This document shows positions 1-5,925 of a DNA stretch of 6,161 bases, piece after piece (the stretch's first letter is position 1; each line of letters starts with the position of its first letter). The position numbers and the translations under genes were made by a program. The DNA is from Clostridia bacterium. GTDB taxonomy: Bacteria > Bacillota_A > Clostridia > Oscillospirales > CAG-272. The stretch lies in assembly GCA_017414585.1 (NCBI GenBank), contig JAFQLN010000062.1:1-6161 (forward strand). The letters run 5' to 3'. The notes beneath the pieces were generated by a model. That model was not told the DNA's origin, did not search any database, and was given only the letters and a program-made list of their open reading frames with translations.

Positions 1-496
1 GGCGGTCCTCGGTGAAGAGTCCATCGGAGTTTGCAATGAGGATGTTGTGATCCACATCAAGGATGCTTGCAGATACCTGGGAGATGTCCTCATGATAATT
101 TTTCGCTGCAAAATAGCCTGCCTTGAGCAAATCAATTTTTGTGGTTTTCTTAGCGGTGTCGGGGACAATTTTAATTCCGTGGATATCGGGGAAGATGCGT
201 TCGGTCAGGTGAATATCGAGTTCAGCGGGATGGTCCGCGATGACGTCCGCAACCTGTTCTGCACAGCGGAGCAGACCTTCGCGGGTGAGATCAATCGTGG
301 AAGCGGAGACACAGCGCACGCCGAGGAATGCACGGATGCCGACACCGGCGATGGTGTGGTCGGAGATGCTGTCAACACGGCTGTCGATCATGTAAATGGA
401 ATTGGAACGGGTATTTTCTGCGAAAACTTCGGCAAAATCGGCGCCGGTGGACATGGCTTTCGCAAGAACTTCTTCCAGAAGAGCTTTTGTGATCAT
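1..496 (-). CDS. tldD: TldD/PmbA family protein, N-terminal part (partial)
   Basis: The reverse strand encodes an open frame that begins at 496 and runs off the left edge after 165 codons. It starts MITKALLEEVLAKAMSTGAD and continues with FAEVFAEN, VGIRAFLGVRCVSAS and IDLTREGLLRCAEQ, then ends with NSDGLFTEDR. This matches the N-terminal domain of TldD/PmbA proteins: a GADFAEVF-like strand, a GVGIR strand and an 'AST.DLT' segment. Known members form TldD-TldE metalloprotease complexes in the cytoplasm that trim peptides, for example in microcin B17 maturation and CcdA turnover. The zinc motif HExxxH lies further downstream in the family and is outside the window, so activity cannot be judged. 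The ATG at 496 has an AGGA ribosome binding site 7 nt upstream (504-507). It is transcribed divergently from the GH16 gene. A PmbA/TldE-like partner may follow beyond the edge. The family call is firm; TldD rather than TldE is likely but not certain. Confidence 0.85.
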   Translation of the reverse strand, partial: MITKALLEEVLAKAMSTGADFAEVFAENTRSNSIYMIDSRVDSISDHTIAGVGIRAFLGVRCVSASTIDLTREGLLRCAEQVADVIADHPAELDIHLTERIFPDIHGIKIVPDTAKKTTKIDLLKAGYFAAKNYHEDISQVSASILDVDHNILIANSDGLFTEDR

Positions 497-555
497 GGAT
501 ACATCCTTTCTGTTTCAGAGGTATGCGGCAGCAGGGTTCGTCCGCCGATACCCGG

Positions 556-604
556 ATGCATTCATTATAACATATTTATTAAAAAATGGGAATGCATTTT
601 TCAT
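556..604. promoter_or_regulatory. Pair of ATGCATT elements flanking the tldD promoter
   Basis: ATGCATTCAT (556-565) and ATGCATTTTTCAT (592-604) share ATGCATT with start points 36 bp apart. The first abuts the tldD -10 and the second overlaps the edge of its -35. The second copy also lies in an imperfect inverted repeat (AAAAATG 582-588, CATTTTT 595-601). The placement would suit a repressor or activator site for the divergent region, but the sequence is AT-rich and chance is a real alternative. Confidence 0.25.
564..592 (-). promoter_or_regulatory. Probable tldD promoter
   Basis: On the minus strand a perfect TATAAT (564-569) is preceded by TG one base away, making an extended -10. At 17-bp spacing the -35 hexamer is TTCCCA (587-592), a weak 4/6 match to TTGACA. 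The extended -10 could compensate for it. Predicted transcription would begin near 557, giving an untranslated leader of about 60 nt before the tldD ATG. Confidence 0.55.
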
Positions 605-642
605 AAATCCGGATAAAATCTCCTGTTATACGCTTTTTTCTC

Positions 643-671
643 TTGCTAAACGGGAAACGGCATGTTATAAT
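643..671 (+). promoter_or_regulatory. Strong sigma-A-type promoter of the GH16 gene
   Basis: TTGCTA (643-648), a 17-bp spacer and a perfect TATAAT (666-671), with TG at 663-664 giving an extended -10 (TGTTATAAT). Transcription would begin around 678, about 32 nt before the GH16 ATG and 20 nt before its Shine-Dalgarno. This is the best-formed promoter in the window and indicates the GH16 gene is transcribed as its own unit. Confidence 0.8.
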
Positions 672-697
672 AGGGACACAGTTATACCAAAATATAC

Positions 698-703
698 AGG
701 AGG
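698..703 (+). promoter_or_regulatory. Ribosome binding site of the GH16 gene
   Basis: A consensus AGGAGG sits 7 nt before the ATG at 711. It decides the start: the frame is open further upstream to 396, but that extension overlaps tldD and the promoter and encodes nothing recognisable. Confidence 0.9.
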
Positions 704-710
704 CAGCAGT

Positions 711-1421
711 ATGGCACAGAACAGGATCATCGGCGGACGGGAGTATGTCCTGACTTTTGAAGACAATTTTGAGGGAAATGCACTCGACAGCACCAAATGG
801 GCACTCTGCCCGGAAACGATACGGCAGGACGCGGGCGGATTCTGGCGCGATTCCATGACGGAAGTAAAGGACGGTAATCTGATTCTCTGGGCAGGCATCG
901 ACGAAAACGGTGTGCCCGCATCCGGCGCGATCCGTTCAATGGGTCTTTTTCAACAGGCATACGGGTACTTTGAATGCCGGATGAAAATGCACAAAACGAC
1001 CGGCTTCTGGGGCGCGTTCTGGATGATGTGCGGGAATGTCGGGATCGTGGACGGTTCCGCCGTTTCGGGTGTGGAAATCGACATCATCGAATCGGGCGAA
1101 CGTGCGCGCGGTGCGGTCAATCATGCGCTTCACTGGGACGGATATGGGAAGGATCACAAATCCGCTGTAAAAATTGTGAAGGATGAAGGACAGTACGATG
1201 ACGGCTGGCATACCTACGCGCTCGAATGGACCAAAGAAGCGTACATCTTCTACATTGACGGGAAGGAAACATGGCGCACATCCGAACCGGGTATCTGCAC
1301 AAAACCTGGCTATCTCAAGCTCACCACGGAGTTCGGTACATGGGCAAGACCGATTGTTCCCGAAGAACTGCCCGACTGCGTCCGCGTGGATTATGTCCGC
1401 GTATACAGTGCAGTCGAGTAA
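711..1421 (+). CDS. Glycoside hydrolase family 16 protein, cytoplasmic
   Basis: This is a 236-residue single-domain GH16 beta-jelly-roll enzyme. Family landmarks in order are FEDNF...LDSTKW (16-30), YGYFECRMKM (84-93), GFWGAFWMM (98-106), the catalytic segment VEIDIIES (121-128), DGWHTYALEW (164-173), a YIDGKETWRT strand (181-190) and the closing VDYVRVY strand (226-232). In ExDxxE, E122 is the expected nucleophile, D124 the helper and E127 the acid/base. The extra residue is the beta-bulge form seen in laminarinases, agarases and carrageenases, not lichenases. Known GH16 enzymes cut beta-1,3/1,4-glucans or galactans with retention of configuration; the substrate here cannot be read from motifs. 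There is no signal peptide, membrane anchor or carbohydrate-binding module, so it is probably intracellular and acts on oligosaccharides. It has its own promoter and terminator and faces the GH50-like gene tail to tail. The family is sure, the specificity unknown. Confidence 0.93.
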   Translation: MAQNRIIGGREYVLTFEDNFEGNALDSTKWALCPETIRQDAGGFWRDSMTEVKDGNLILWAGIDENGVPASGAIRSMGLFQQAYGYFECRMKMHKTTGFWGAFWMMCGNVGIVDGSAVSGVEIDIIESGERARGAVNHALHWDGYGKDHKSAVKIVKDEGQYDDGWHTYALEWTKEAYIFYIDGKETWRTSEPGICTKPGYLKLTTEFGTWARPIVPEELPDCVRVDYVRVYSAVE

Positions 1422-1443
1422 ATTGTCCTGATATACGAAAAAT

Positions 1444-1483
1444 CCGCCGCAGACTCAGGTTTCGGACCAGCTGTCTGCGGCGG
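1444..1483. terminator. Bidirectional intrinsic terminator between convergent genes
   Basis: A perfect 11-bp GC-rich stem, CCGCCGCAGAC (1444-1454) with GTCTGCGGCGG (1473-1483), encloses an 18-nt loop. On the plus strand it is followed by TTTGTTATTTT; on the minus strand the stem is followed by ATTTTTCGTAT. It lies 22 nt after the GH16 stop and 21 nt after the GH50-like stop, so it can end both transcripts. Confidence 0.88.
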
Positions 1484-1504
1484 TTTGTTATTTTATGGAG
1501 AAGC

Positions 1505-3487
1505 TCAGAACGCGATGGCTTCGATTTCTTTTGCTTTCTCTTCGGTGACAGGAACGGTTCCGTCCGCAACACCGTAGAGTTCCGAGTGGGTCAGGATGAT
1601 TCCGTCGATGAATTCCGTATACGGACGGGAGCAGATGTCGAGCGCACCGATCTGGTAGTTTTCCCCGTCGAAGCGTCCGAGATATGCCTGATCGTACAGG
1701 ATGAAATAGTGTGCGCCGAGACACATCGGATGGGAAGCCGCACGGTGCATATACCGACGGTATGCCGCGCCTCGTTCGTGCTGGTTCTGTACACCGCGCA
1801 GTCCGGTTGCGTCCATACCGCGGTCGAGTGCGCCGAAGTGGAATTCCCCGATCATCACGGGCTTTTTTGTGAGACGGGAGAATTCGTCGATCATCGGATA
1901 CGGATCCATGTCGTAGCAGTTGAACGAGAAAATATCGGTGTATTCACAGCCGGACGCAAGGATGGGCGTTGACAGCCATGCATAGCGGATGCCGAGATTG
2001 AGATGGTTCGGGTCAGCACGGCGTGCGGCTTCGGAAGGAATTTTGATGTACTGCCGGATCATTTCGGCAGAACACGGCGTCAGATCTCCGAGAGCGGTCT
2101 GACCGAAATCCGCAGCTTCAAACGGGGTGCGCATGGCATCAAAGGAGGAAAAACCGCTTCCCCACGCCGTATTGAGCGCAGAGATGCTGCCGTACTTTTC
2201 CTGCAGGACACCGATGATGTAATCCTTGGTACAGAGCGGTTCGGGACTGTTCATTGCCATGGCGGCAATATTGATTTCCGGCAGGAATGCCCATGTCGGT
2301 TCATTGGAGAGAAAATAGCCGAGCAGGAGCGGATCGTCGCGTGTACTGTCGAGAAAATGTGCCCATTTTTCGCTGTTTTCTGCAAATTCCGGGGAGAATA
2401 CGTCGGGAAAATCGCGGAAAACAGTGTTCTTCGTACCGGGATAGCCGCCTCCTATGACGGTGTAAGGCATAGCGGCACGGCGGATGAACGCATGGTCACT
2501 CCAGCAGGCAATGGTGTTGCATCCCCAGCGTATGAGGCGTCTGCGGATCATGTCAGCCCATGTACTGTAGTAATTGTCCCCGAAGGCGAGATAAACGTTG
2601 TGCTGGAAGAAGTTGAAGTTTTCCGTTTTTTTGCCTTTCCACTGTCCGACAGACCAGCCGGGAGCATCTTTCGGCGGCAGATCTTCACACAGCGATGTGA
2701 TACCGGTGAGATTGCAGGAATCGCCCAGTCCCACGCAGTCAAAGCCTGTGGAGAAGAACGCATATCCGTCGGGATCGCACAGCCAGTACCGTTTGCCGTC
2801 ATGGTGCAGAGCGAAAAATCCCGTGCCGTGTGTGAGCTTTTTTCTGGTCCATCCGCCATAAGAGGAGCGGTCAGGGAGCGGTGTTGCGTCACGGTCGTCC
2901 GCTTCGGCGCGAAGAACGGAGATCAGTTCCTCTGTGCTGTGCGTCTTTCCGGGCCAGTCCGCGCATTTTTTCTGTCCGAGCGCATCCACCATCTTTTTAT
3001 CATCCAGCGGATAATCGGGTTCTTCATCGAGAATGGCGATGTTTTCGATTTTCAGCGTGCAGTCCACAGGCGTTTTGTCCACACAGACAGCAAATTTGCA
3101 CAGCCGGTCAAGATGCAGGGGATGTCCGAAAACGACGGTTTTCAGCTTACCGGGCGTGCGGGGCATGAAAAGATCGTTTGAAAATAACGCCGAAAAAGGC
3201 AGAGCAATGCGCGTTTTCAGATTCGGCAGAAGTCCCATTTTGATGCTCATGTCGTAAGAATCGCCGTCCGTCTCCCAAAATTGCCAACAGACACCGGCGG
3301 CGTGTTCTCCGCAGACCGTGAGATCCATGGAGAGATACTGATCCGGACGGATGATTTCACCGAAAAATGTGCCGCGCGGAAAATGAATGAAGACGGACGA
3401 TGCACCGCCCTTCGGAAAGAGAACGTGTGCGGAGTCGAGAACGGTCGAGCGCCAAGGGGTGAATTGCTGAAGGGAAAGTGTTTTCAT
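1505..3487 (-). CDS. GH50-like (beta-agarase-like) glycoside hydrolase
   Basis: This 660-residue protein has an N-terminal beta-rich region (about 1-155, probably a carbohydrate-binding-like sandwich) and a clan GH-A TIM barrel (about 205-640). Barrel landmarks are FFSTGFDCVG (244-253), the acid/base motif GYFLSNEPTW (390-399, E396), the strand SFNCYDMDPY (521-530) and the nucleophile motif MIGEFHFGALDRG (545-557, E548). They are followed by RFDGENYQIGALDICSRPYTEF (split here only for description: 605-626). The GEFHFGALDRG and GRFDGENYQIG segments are those I associate with GH50 beta-agarases and their relatives. Known GH50 enzymes release neoagaro-oligosaccharides from agarose; gut relatives may use other galactans. 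No signal peptide is visible, so action on imported oligosaccharides is likely. The ATG at 3487 has an AAAGGG site 8 nt upstream. It is the last gene of the operon, 90 bp after the UroD-like gene, and ends in TGA before a shared terminator. The clan is sure, the family likely, the substrate open. Confidence 0.85.
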   Translation of the reverse strand: MKTLSLQQFTPWRSTVLDSAHVLFPKGGASSVFIHFPRGTFFGEIIRPDQYLSMDLTVCGEHAAGVCWQFWETDGDSYDMSIKMGLLPNLKTRIALPFSALFSNDLFMPRTPGKLKTVVFGHPLHLDRLCKFAVCVDKTPVDCTLKIENIAILDEEPDYPLDDKKMVDALGQKKCADWPGKTHSTEELISVLRAEADDRDATPLPDRSSYGGWTRKKLTHGTGFFALHHDGKRYWLCDPDGYAFFSTGFDCVGLGDSCNLTGITSLCEDLPPKDAPGWSVGQWKGKKTENFNFFQHNVYLAFGDNYYSTWADMIRRRLIRWGCNTIACWSDHAFIRRAAMPYTVIGGGYPGTKNTVFRDFPDVFSPEFAENSEKWAHFLDSTRDDPLLLGYFLSNEPTWAFLPEINIAAMAMNSPEPLCTKDYIIGVLQEKYGSISALNTAWGSGFSSFDAMRTPFEAADFGQTALGDLTPCSAEMIRQYIKIPSEAARRADPNHLNLGIRYAWLSTPILASGCEYTDIFSFNCYDMDPYPMIDEFSRLTKKPVMIGEFHFGALDRGMDATGLRGVQNQHERGAAYRRYMHRAASHPMCLGAHYFILYDQAYLGRFDGENYQIGALDICSRPYTEFIDGIILTHSELYGVADGTVPVTEEKAKEIEAIAF

Positions 3488-3507
3488 AGCGATTGCCCTT
3501 TCATGTG

Positions 3508-3537
3508 TTGACAGTTTAATCTTTATCGCGGTATATT
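3508..3537 (+). promoter_or_regulatory. Promoter-like sequence pointing antisense into the UroD-like gene
   Basis: On the plus strand a perfect TTGACA (3508-3513), an 18-bp spacer and TATATT (3532-3537) lie in the 90-bp gap between the UroD-like and GH50-like genes. Transcription would run rightward, antisense to the 3' end of the UroD-like gene. No plus-strand gene is visible to serve, so it is either a chance match or the source of an antisense RNA. I see no convincing minus-strand promoter for the GH50-like gene in the same gap. Confidence 0.3.
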
Positions 3538-3577
3538 GCCGTTACGCTGACTGGGGAGAAGAAAAATCAATCTCCGT

Positions 3578-4786
3578 TTAATACGCTCTTGCCGCACGGT
3601 AGGCATCCAGCATTGCCGCAAGATGGCTTTCCGGAATTGTTGCGGGAAGATTGTGTACGCCGGAAAAGATGAATCCGCCGTCTTCTCCGAGAATCTTCAC
3701 ATTATCATAAACTGTCCGGTAAACTTCCTCATACGACGCGCTTTCCGGGATGAGCTGGGCATCATACGCGCCGCCCCAGAACACAATATCTTTGCCGAAG
3801 CGTTCCTTGAGAAAAGCGGGTGACATATCCGCCGCGGAGGTCTGCACGGGGTTGAGCACCTGCATACCGCATTCGATCAGATCGCTGATGATGGCGGAAA
3901 TCGAGCCGCAGGAGTGGAGGTTGACTTTCATATCGGTGATTTTCCGCCAGCCTGTAAAGAGCTTCTTATAATACGGTTTGTAAATTTCACGCCACAGAGG
4001 AGCGCCAATGGTCACACAGCGGTTGTCCCCGAGGTCGTGGGCGATAGAGAGAATATCGACATACTTGCCGACAGCCTGTTCGAGAAGCGCAATCTGTTTC
4101 AGTGCCGCATCCGTACACTTGTCCAGAAGCGCACGCATCACATCCGGTTCTTCCTTCATGAGAATCATCGAACCGATCATACCACCCGGTGCAATCTGCA
4201 GATCGCAGATCGTTTCGCCGAGGCAGATTGACAGATCGGTTTCTTCATACAGCCGTTTCGCCGCATCCTCCAGCCTGCGCAGCATCCGATCGTCAAGCGT
4301 ATCGCGCGGATTGAACTGATCCGGGTCCGGTACCTGAAAGTCCGCAAACAGGTCAGTCACTCCGGCATGGTCGAAGAAATAGGTTCCTGCGGGATTGACA
4401 GCATTGCCTCTGGTTTCCCAGATGATCGAACCGTCTTCACGTTCGCAAAAACGCTCGCGCACCGGTACGGAGAAGGTCCGTCCCCACAGTTTCTGCTCTT
4501 TCCACTGATCGGCAATGTCATTTCCGCGCAGTTCACTGGCGCACATATTCGGGGATGCCAGCAGGATGATGTCGCCGTCCATGGCACGGATCACCGGTTC
4601 CTCAAAGACAGCATTGGTCATGAATGTATCCATCCGCGGCGGTTTTCTTTCCAGTCCGAGGACGTTCTGCAGTTTGTCGTAAGCGACGATATGCAGCCCT
4701 TCCGTTTCGCATCCGCCGAGCCCGTTCGGAACACGGTCGGGAAGCTGATGATGAAGCACCGCGCGTACACGTTCTCTTGATGTCAT
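3578..4786 (-). CDS. UroD-like family protein (uroporphyrinogen decarboxylase/methyltransferase fold)
   Basis: This 402-residue protein opens with MTSRERVRAVLHHQLPDRVP, the standard N-terminus of the UroD-like superfamily. Other landmarks are the DILSIAHDLGDNRCVTIGAP segment (244-263), LWREIYKPYYKKLF (264-277), a metal-site-like NLHSCGSI (289-296, H291 and C293), LNPVQTSAADM (311-321), VFWGGAYDAQ (335-344) and GGFIFSGVHN (370-379). The superfamily holds true HemE decarboxylases and corrinoid-dependent methyltransferases such as MtaA/MtbA, which bind zinc through HxC plus a later residue. HemE itself is unlikely: the protein is longer, has the HxC motif, and no heme genes are near. The third metal ligand is unclear: C306 or H378 are candidates, and no late GC motif is seen. 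An AGGAGG site (4794-4799) sits 7 nt before the ATG. It follows the radical SAM gene by 72 bp. No corrinoid protein gene is in the window. The family is firm; the reaction is unknown. Confidence 0.87.
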   Translation of the reverse strand: MTSRERVRAVLHHQLPDRVPNGLGGCETEGLHIVAYDKLQNVLGLERKPPRMDTFMTNAVFEEPVIRAMDGDIILLASPNMCASELRGNDIADQWKEQKLWGRTFSVPVRERFCEREDGSIIWETRGNAVNPAGTYFFDHAGVTDLFADFQVPDPDQFNPRDTLDDRMLRRLEDAAKRLYEETDLSICLGETICDLQIAPGGMIGSMILMKEEPDVMRALLDKCTDAALKQIALLEQAVGKYVDILSIAHDLGDNRCVTIGAPLWREIYKPYYKKLFTGWRKITDMKVNLHSCGSISAIISDLIECGMQVLNPVQTSAADMSPAFLKERFGKDIVFWGGAYDAQLIPESASYEEVYRTVYDNVKILGEDGGFIFSGVHNLPATIPESHLAAMLDAYRAARAY

Positions 4787-4793
4787 AATGATT

Positions 4794-4799
4794 CCTCCT
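4794..4799 (-). promoter_or_regulatory. Ribosome binding site of the UroD-like gene
   Basis: The minus strand reads AGGAGG with 7 nt to the ATG at 4786. This is the strongest Shine-Dalgarno in the operon, suggesting the middle gene is translated well in its own right and not by coupling to the gene before it. Confidence 0.85.
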
Positions 4800-4831
4800 G
4801 ATCAGTTTTTGTTTCTCATCCGGCAGTCCTT

Positions 4832-4857
4832 TAACCTGAGAATACCGGTGTAACCTG
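4832..4857. repeat. Short direct repeat in the radical SAM/UroD-like gap
   Basis: TAACCTG occurs at 4832-4838 and again at 4851-4857, with start points 19 bp apart, directly after the radical SAM stop codon. Read on the minus strand it is CAGGTTA twice. It could be a regulator site or chance. The same gap shows a 6-bp TTCTCA/TGAGAA pair in the minus-strand RNA with no U-tract directly after it, so I do not call a terminator and keep the genes as one operon. Confidence 0.2.
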
Positions 4858-4858
4858 T

Positions 4859-5710
4859 TTATTTGTACTGTTTTCCATGCGCATATCCGCATCTCTGACA
4901 GAGGGGTTCGGTGATTCTCTTTATTTCAAACGAGTTCCGCAAAGACACCGCACGGGGAGACGAAAGGATTTTTTCCAGCGGATCCGTGAAAATATTTCCC
5001 AGCGCAATGGCTCCGTCCGCATCCAGACAGCACGGGACCACCGTTCCGTCGCTGAGCACACCGATCTGATCGCGCAGTCCGTAGCAGCTGTGGCTGTCCC
5101 CGACATAAGCTGCCGCCTCATCGGGCCAGTCAAAGCGATCGCCCCATTCCAGAAATACTTTTTCACTAATCTTATATCCGGAATAGATTTTTTTCCAGTC
5201 CGCTCCGTTCTCTCCGTCAAAAAATGTATGCATTCGTCCGAGAATATCCGCATTGAGCTTATCTTCTCCCCCGAGATTCCACAGCCGCATGACGGAAATG
5301 ATTCCCGCATCCGCCGCCGCTGAAGCGAACGAGAAGCAGTCATCAAGATAGTCCTCGAGGGATGTCCGGACTGCATTGACTTCATAAGAATGAAGAGAAA
5401 TGCTGACTTTATGCAGTGCTCCCGCCGACAGAAGGATTTCCCGTTTCTGCCGCAGAAGCGTGCCGTTTGTTGTCAGGATCACGCGGAAGCCGAGTTTTTC
5501 CGCGACAGCCAGAAAATCCCCGATCAGCGGATGAAGCAGCGGTTCGCCCATCACATGAAAATAGAGATAATCCGCAAACGCACGCAGTTTTTCTGCCGCA
5601 CAGGTGAACTCCTCCGCTGTCATATACCGTGCAGGACGGCGCGTACCATGACAGAACGAGCAGGCAAGATTGCAGACATTGGTGATTTCCAGAAAGGCTT
5701 TGTTCGGCAT
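4859..5710 (-). CDS. Radical SAM/SPASM domain protein
   Basis: This 283-residue protein carries the radical SAM cluster motif CNLACSFC (C13, C17, C20), the SAM-binding MGEP (54-57), LTTNGTLL (79-86) and VSISLHS (102-108). Its C-terminal part looks like a SPASM/twitch domain: C209, a DGTVVPCCLD segment with C227 and C228, GNIF (238-241), and CQRC (C271, C274). These cysteines would hold auxiliary iron-sulfur clusters. Such enzymes use a 5'-deoxyadenosyl radical to modify peptides, activate sulfatases (anSME) or alter small molecules; oxygen sensitivity implies anaerobic life. It is shorter than typical anSMEs, and no precursor peptide or sulfatase gene is visible nearby, so no substrate is assigned. 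I chose the ATG at 5710 because a GAGAGGA site lies just upstream. The frame stays open to an ATG at 5761, but that extension would cover the hairpin at 5736-5787. It is first in a probable operon with the UroD-like and GH50-like genes. The superfamily is sure; the function is unknown. Confidence 0.92.
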   Translation of the reverse strand: MPNKAFLEITNVCNLACSFCHGTRRPARYMTAEEFTCAAEKLRAFADYLYFHVMGEPLLHPLIGDFLAVAEKLGFRVILTTNGTLLRQKREILLSAGALHKVSISLHSYEVNAVRTSLEDYLDDCFSFASAAADAGIISVMRLWNLGGEDKLNADILGRMHTFFDGENGADWKKIYSGYKISEKVFLEWGDRFDWPDEAAAYVGDSHSCYGLRDQIGVLSDGTVVPCCLDADGAIALGNIFTDPLEKILSSPRAVSLRNSFEIKRITEPLCQRCGYAHGKQYK

Positions 5711-5732
5711 GGCGTTCCTCTCTTTCATACAG

Positions 5733-5787
5733 AAAAAACTGCCGCAGACCGCAGTACGCAAGAGATACTGAAAGCATACGGCAGTTT
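5733..5787 (-). terminator. Terminator/attenuator-like hairpin in the leader of the radical SAM gene
   Basis: In the minus-strand RNA a perfect 9-bp stem (AAACTGCCG at 5787-5779 with CGGCAGTTT at 5744-5736) runs straight into a run of T (5738-5733), the form of an intrinsic terminator. The 34-nt loop contains a second 5-bp stem, CAGTA/TACTG (5770-5766 with 5756-5752). It ends 22 nt before the ATG, so there is no room for a promoter after it. Either it terminates RNA coming from the repeat array or it acts as an attenuator for the operon. On the plus strand it is followed by TTTGTTGATTT, so it may work both ways. No riboswitch or T-box core was recognised in front of it. Confidence 0.6.
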
Positions 5788-5847
5788 GTTGATTTCGGTT
5801 CAGATCAGCGTTGGTTCACTCCGTAATCTCGGTTCCACAGGGGGAGT
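5788..5847. other. Gene-free spacer with a possible decayed repeat end
   Basis: This stretch links the leader hairpin to the repeat array. Its right end (5828-5852) starts with CTCGG and ends with CTTAC over 25 nt, exactly as the junction between array units does, though the middle differs. This suggests a degenerate earlier copy. A 5-bp ACTCC/GGAGT pair (5818-5822, 5843-5847) is also present. I find no convincing minus-strand promoter for the radical SAM operon here. Confidence 0.35.
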
Positions 5848-5865
5848 CTTACAATTTCAGCTTCA

Positions 5866-5884
5866 GATTATCCCCACGATAATC
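5866..5884 (+). repeat. Array hairpin 1: GATTATC / GATAATC
   Basis: A 7-bp stem with a 5-nt loop, GATTATC-CCCAC-GATAATC, recurs at 5961-5979 and 6056-6074. In the second copy the left arm is GGTTATC, turning an A-U pair into G-U if the plus strand is the RNA, and the loop is CCCTC. The stem therefore survives in all three copies on the plus-strand RNA, whereas the minus strand would have an A-C mismatch. Confidence 0.75.
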
Positions 5885-5899
5885 CCCGGTTTCACCTTG

Positions 5900-5925
5900 G
5901 AGAATTTTCCGCAAGGGAAATTCTC
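5900..5925 (+). repeat. Array hairpin 2: 11-bp stem with GNRA tetraloop
   Basis: Arms GAGAATTTTCC (5900-5910) and GGGAAATTCTC (5915-5925) enclose GCAA. The same stem recurs at 5995-6020 with GCAA and at 6090-6115 with GAAA. Both loops are GNRA tetraloops on the plus strand. Ten Watson-Crick pairs and one U-G form in plus-strand RNA; the minus strand would have an A-C mismatch and a non-GNRA loop. CAC (5893-5895) and GTG (5930-5932) could lengthen the helix past an internal loop. There is no U-tract after it, so it is not an intrinsic terminator. Confidence 0.8.

Noticed and set aside
47..616. A 189-codon plus-strand open frame at the left end.
   Set aside because: The opposite strand encodes a recognisable TldD N-terminal domain with its own ribosome binding site and promoter, so this frame is a shadow.
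2003..3181. A 392-codon plus-strand open frame opposite the GH50-like gene.
   Set aside because: It is antisense to a clearly recognised catalytic-domain gene, has no proper ribosome binding site, and its translation resembles no family; it follows from the codon bias of the real gene.
3555..3575. Terminator after the UroD-like gene (GGAGA/TCTCC pair).
   Set aside because: The stem is only 5 bp and not followed by a U-tract on the minus strand, so the GH50-like gene is kept in the same operon.
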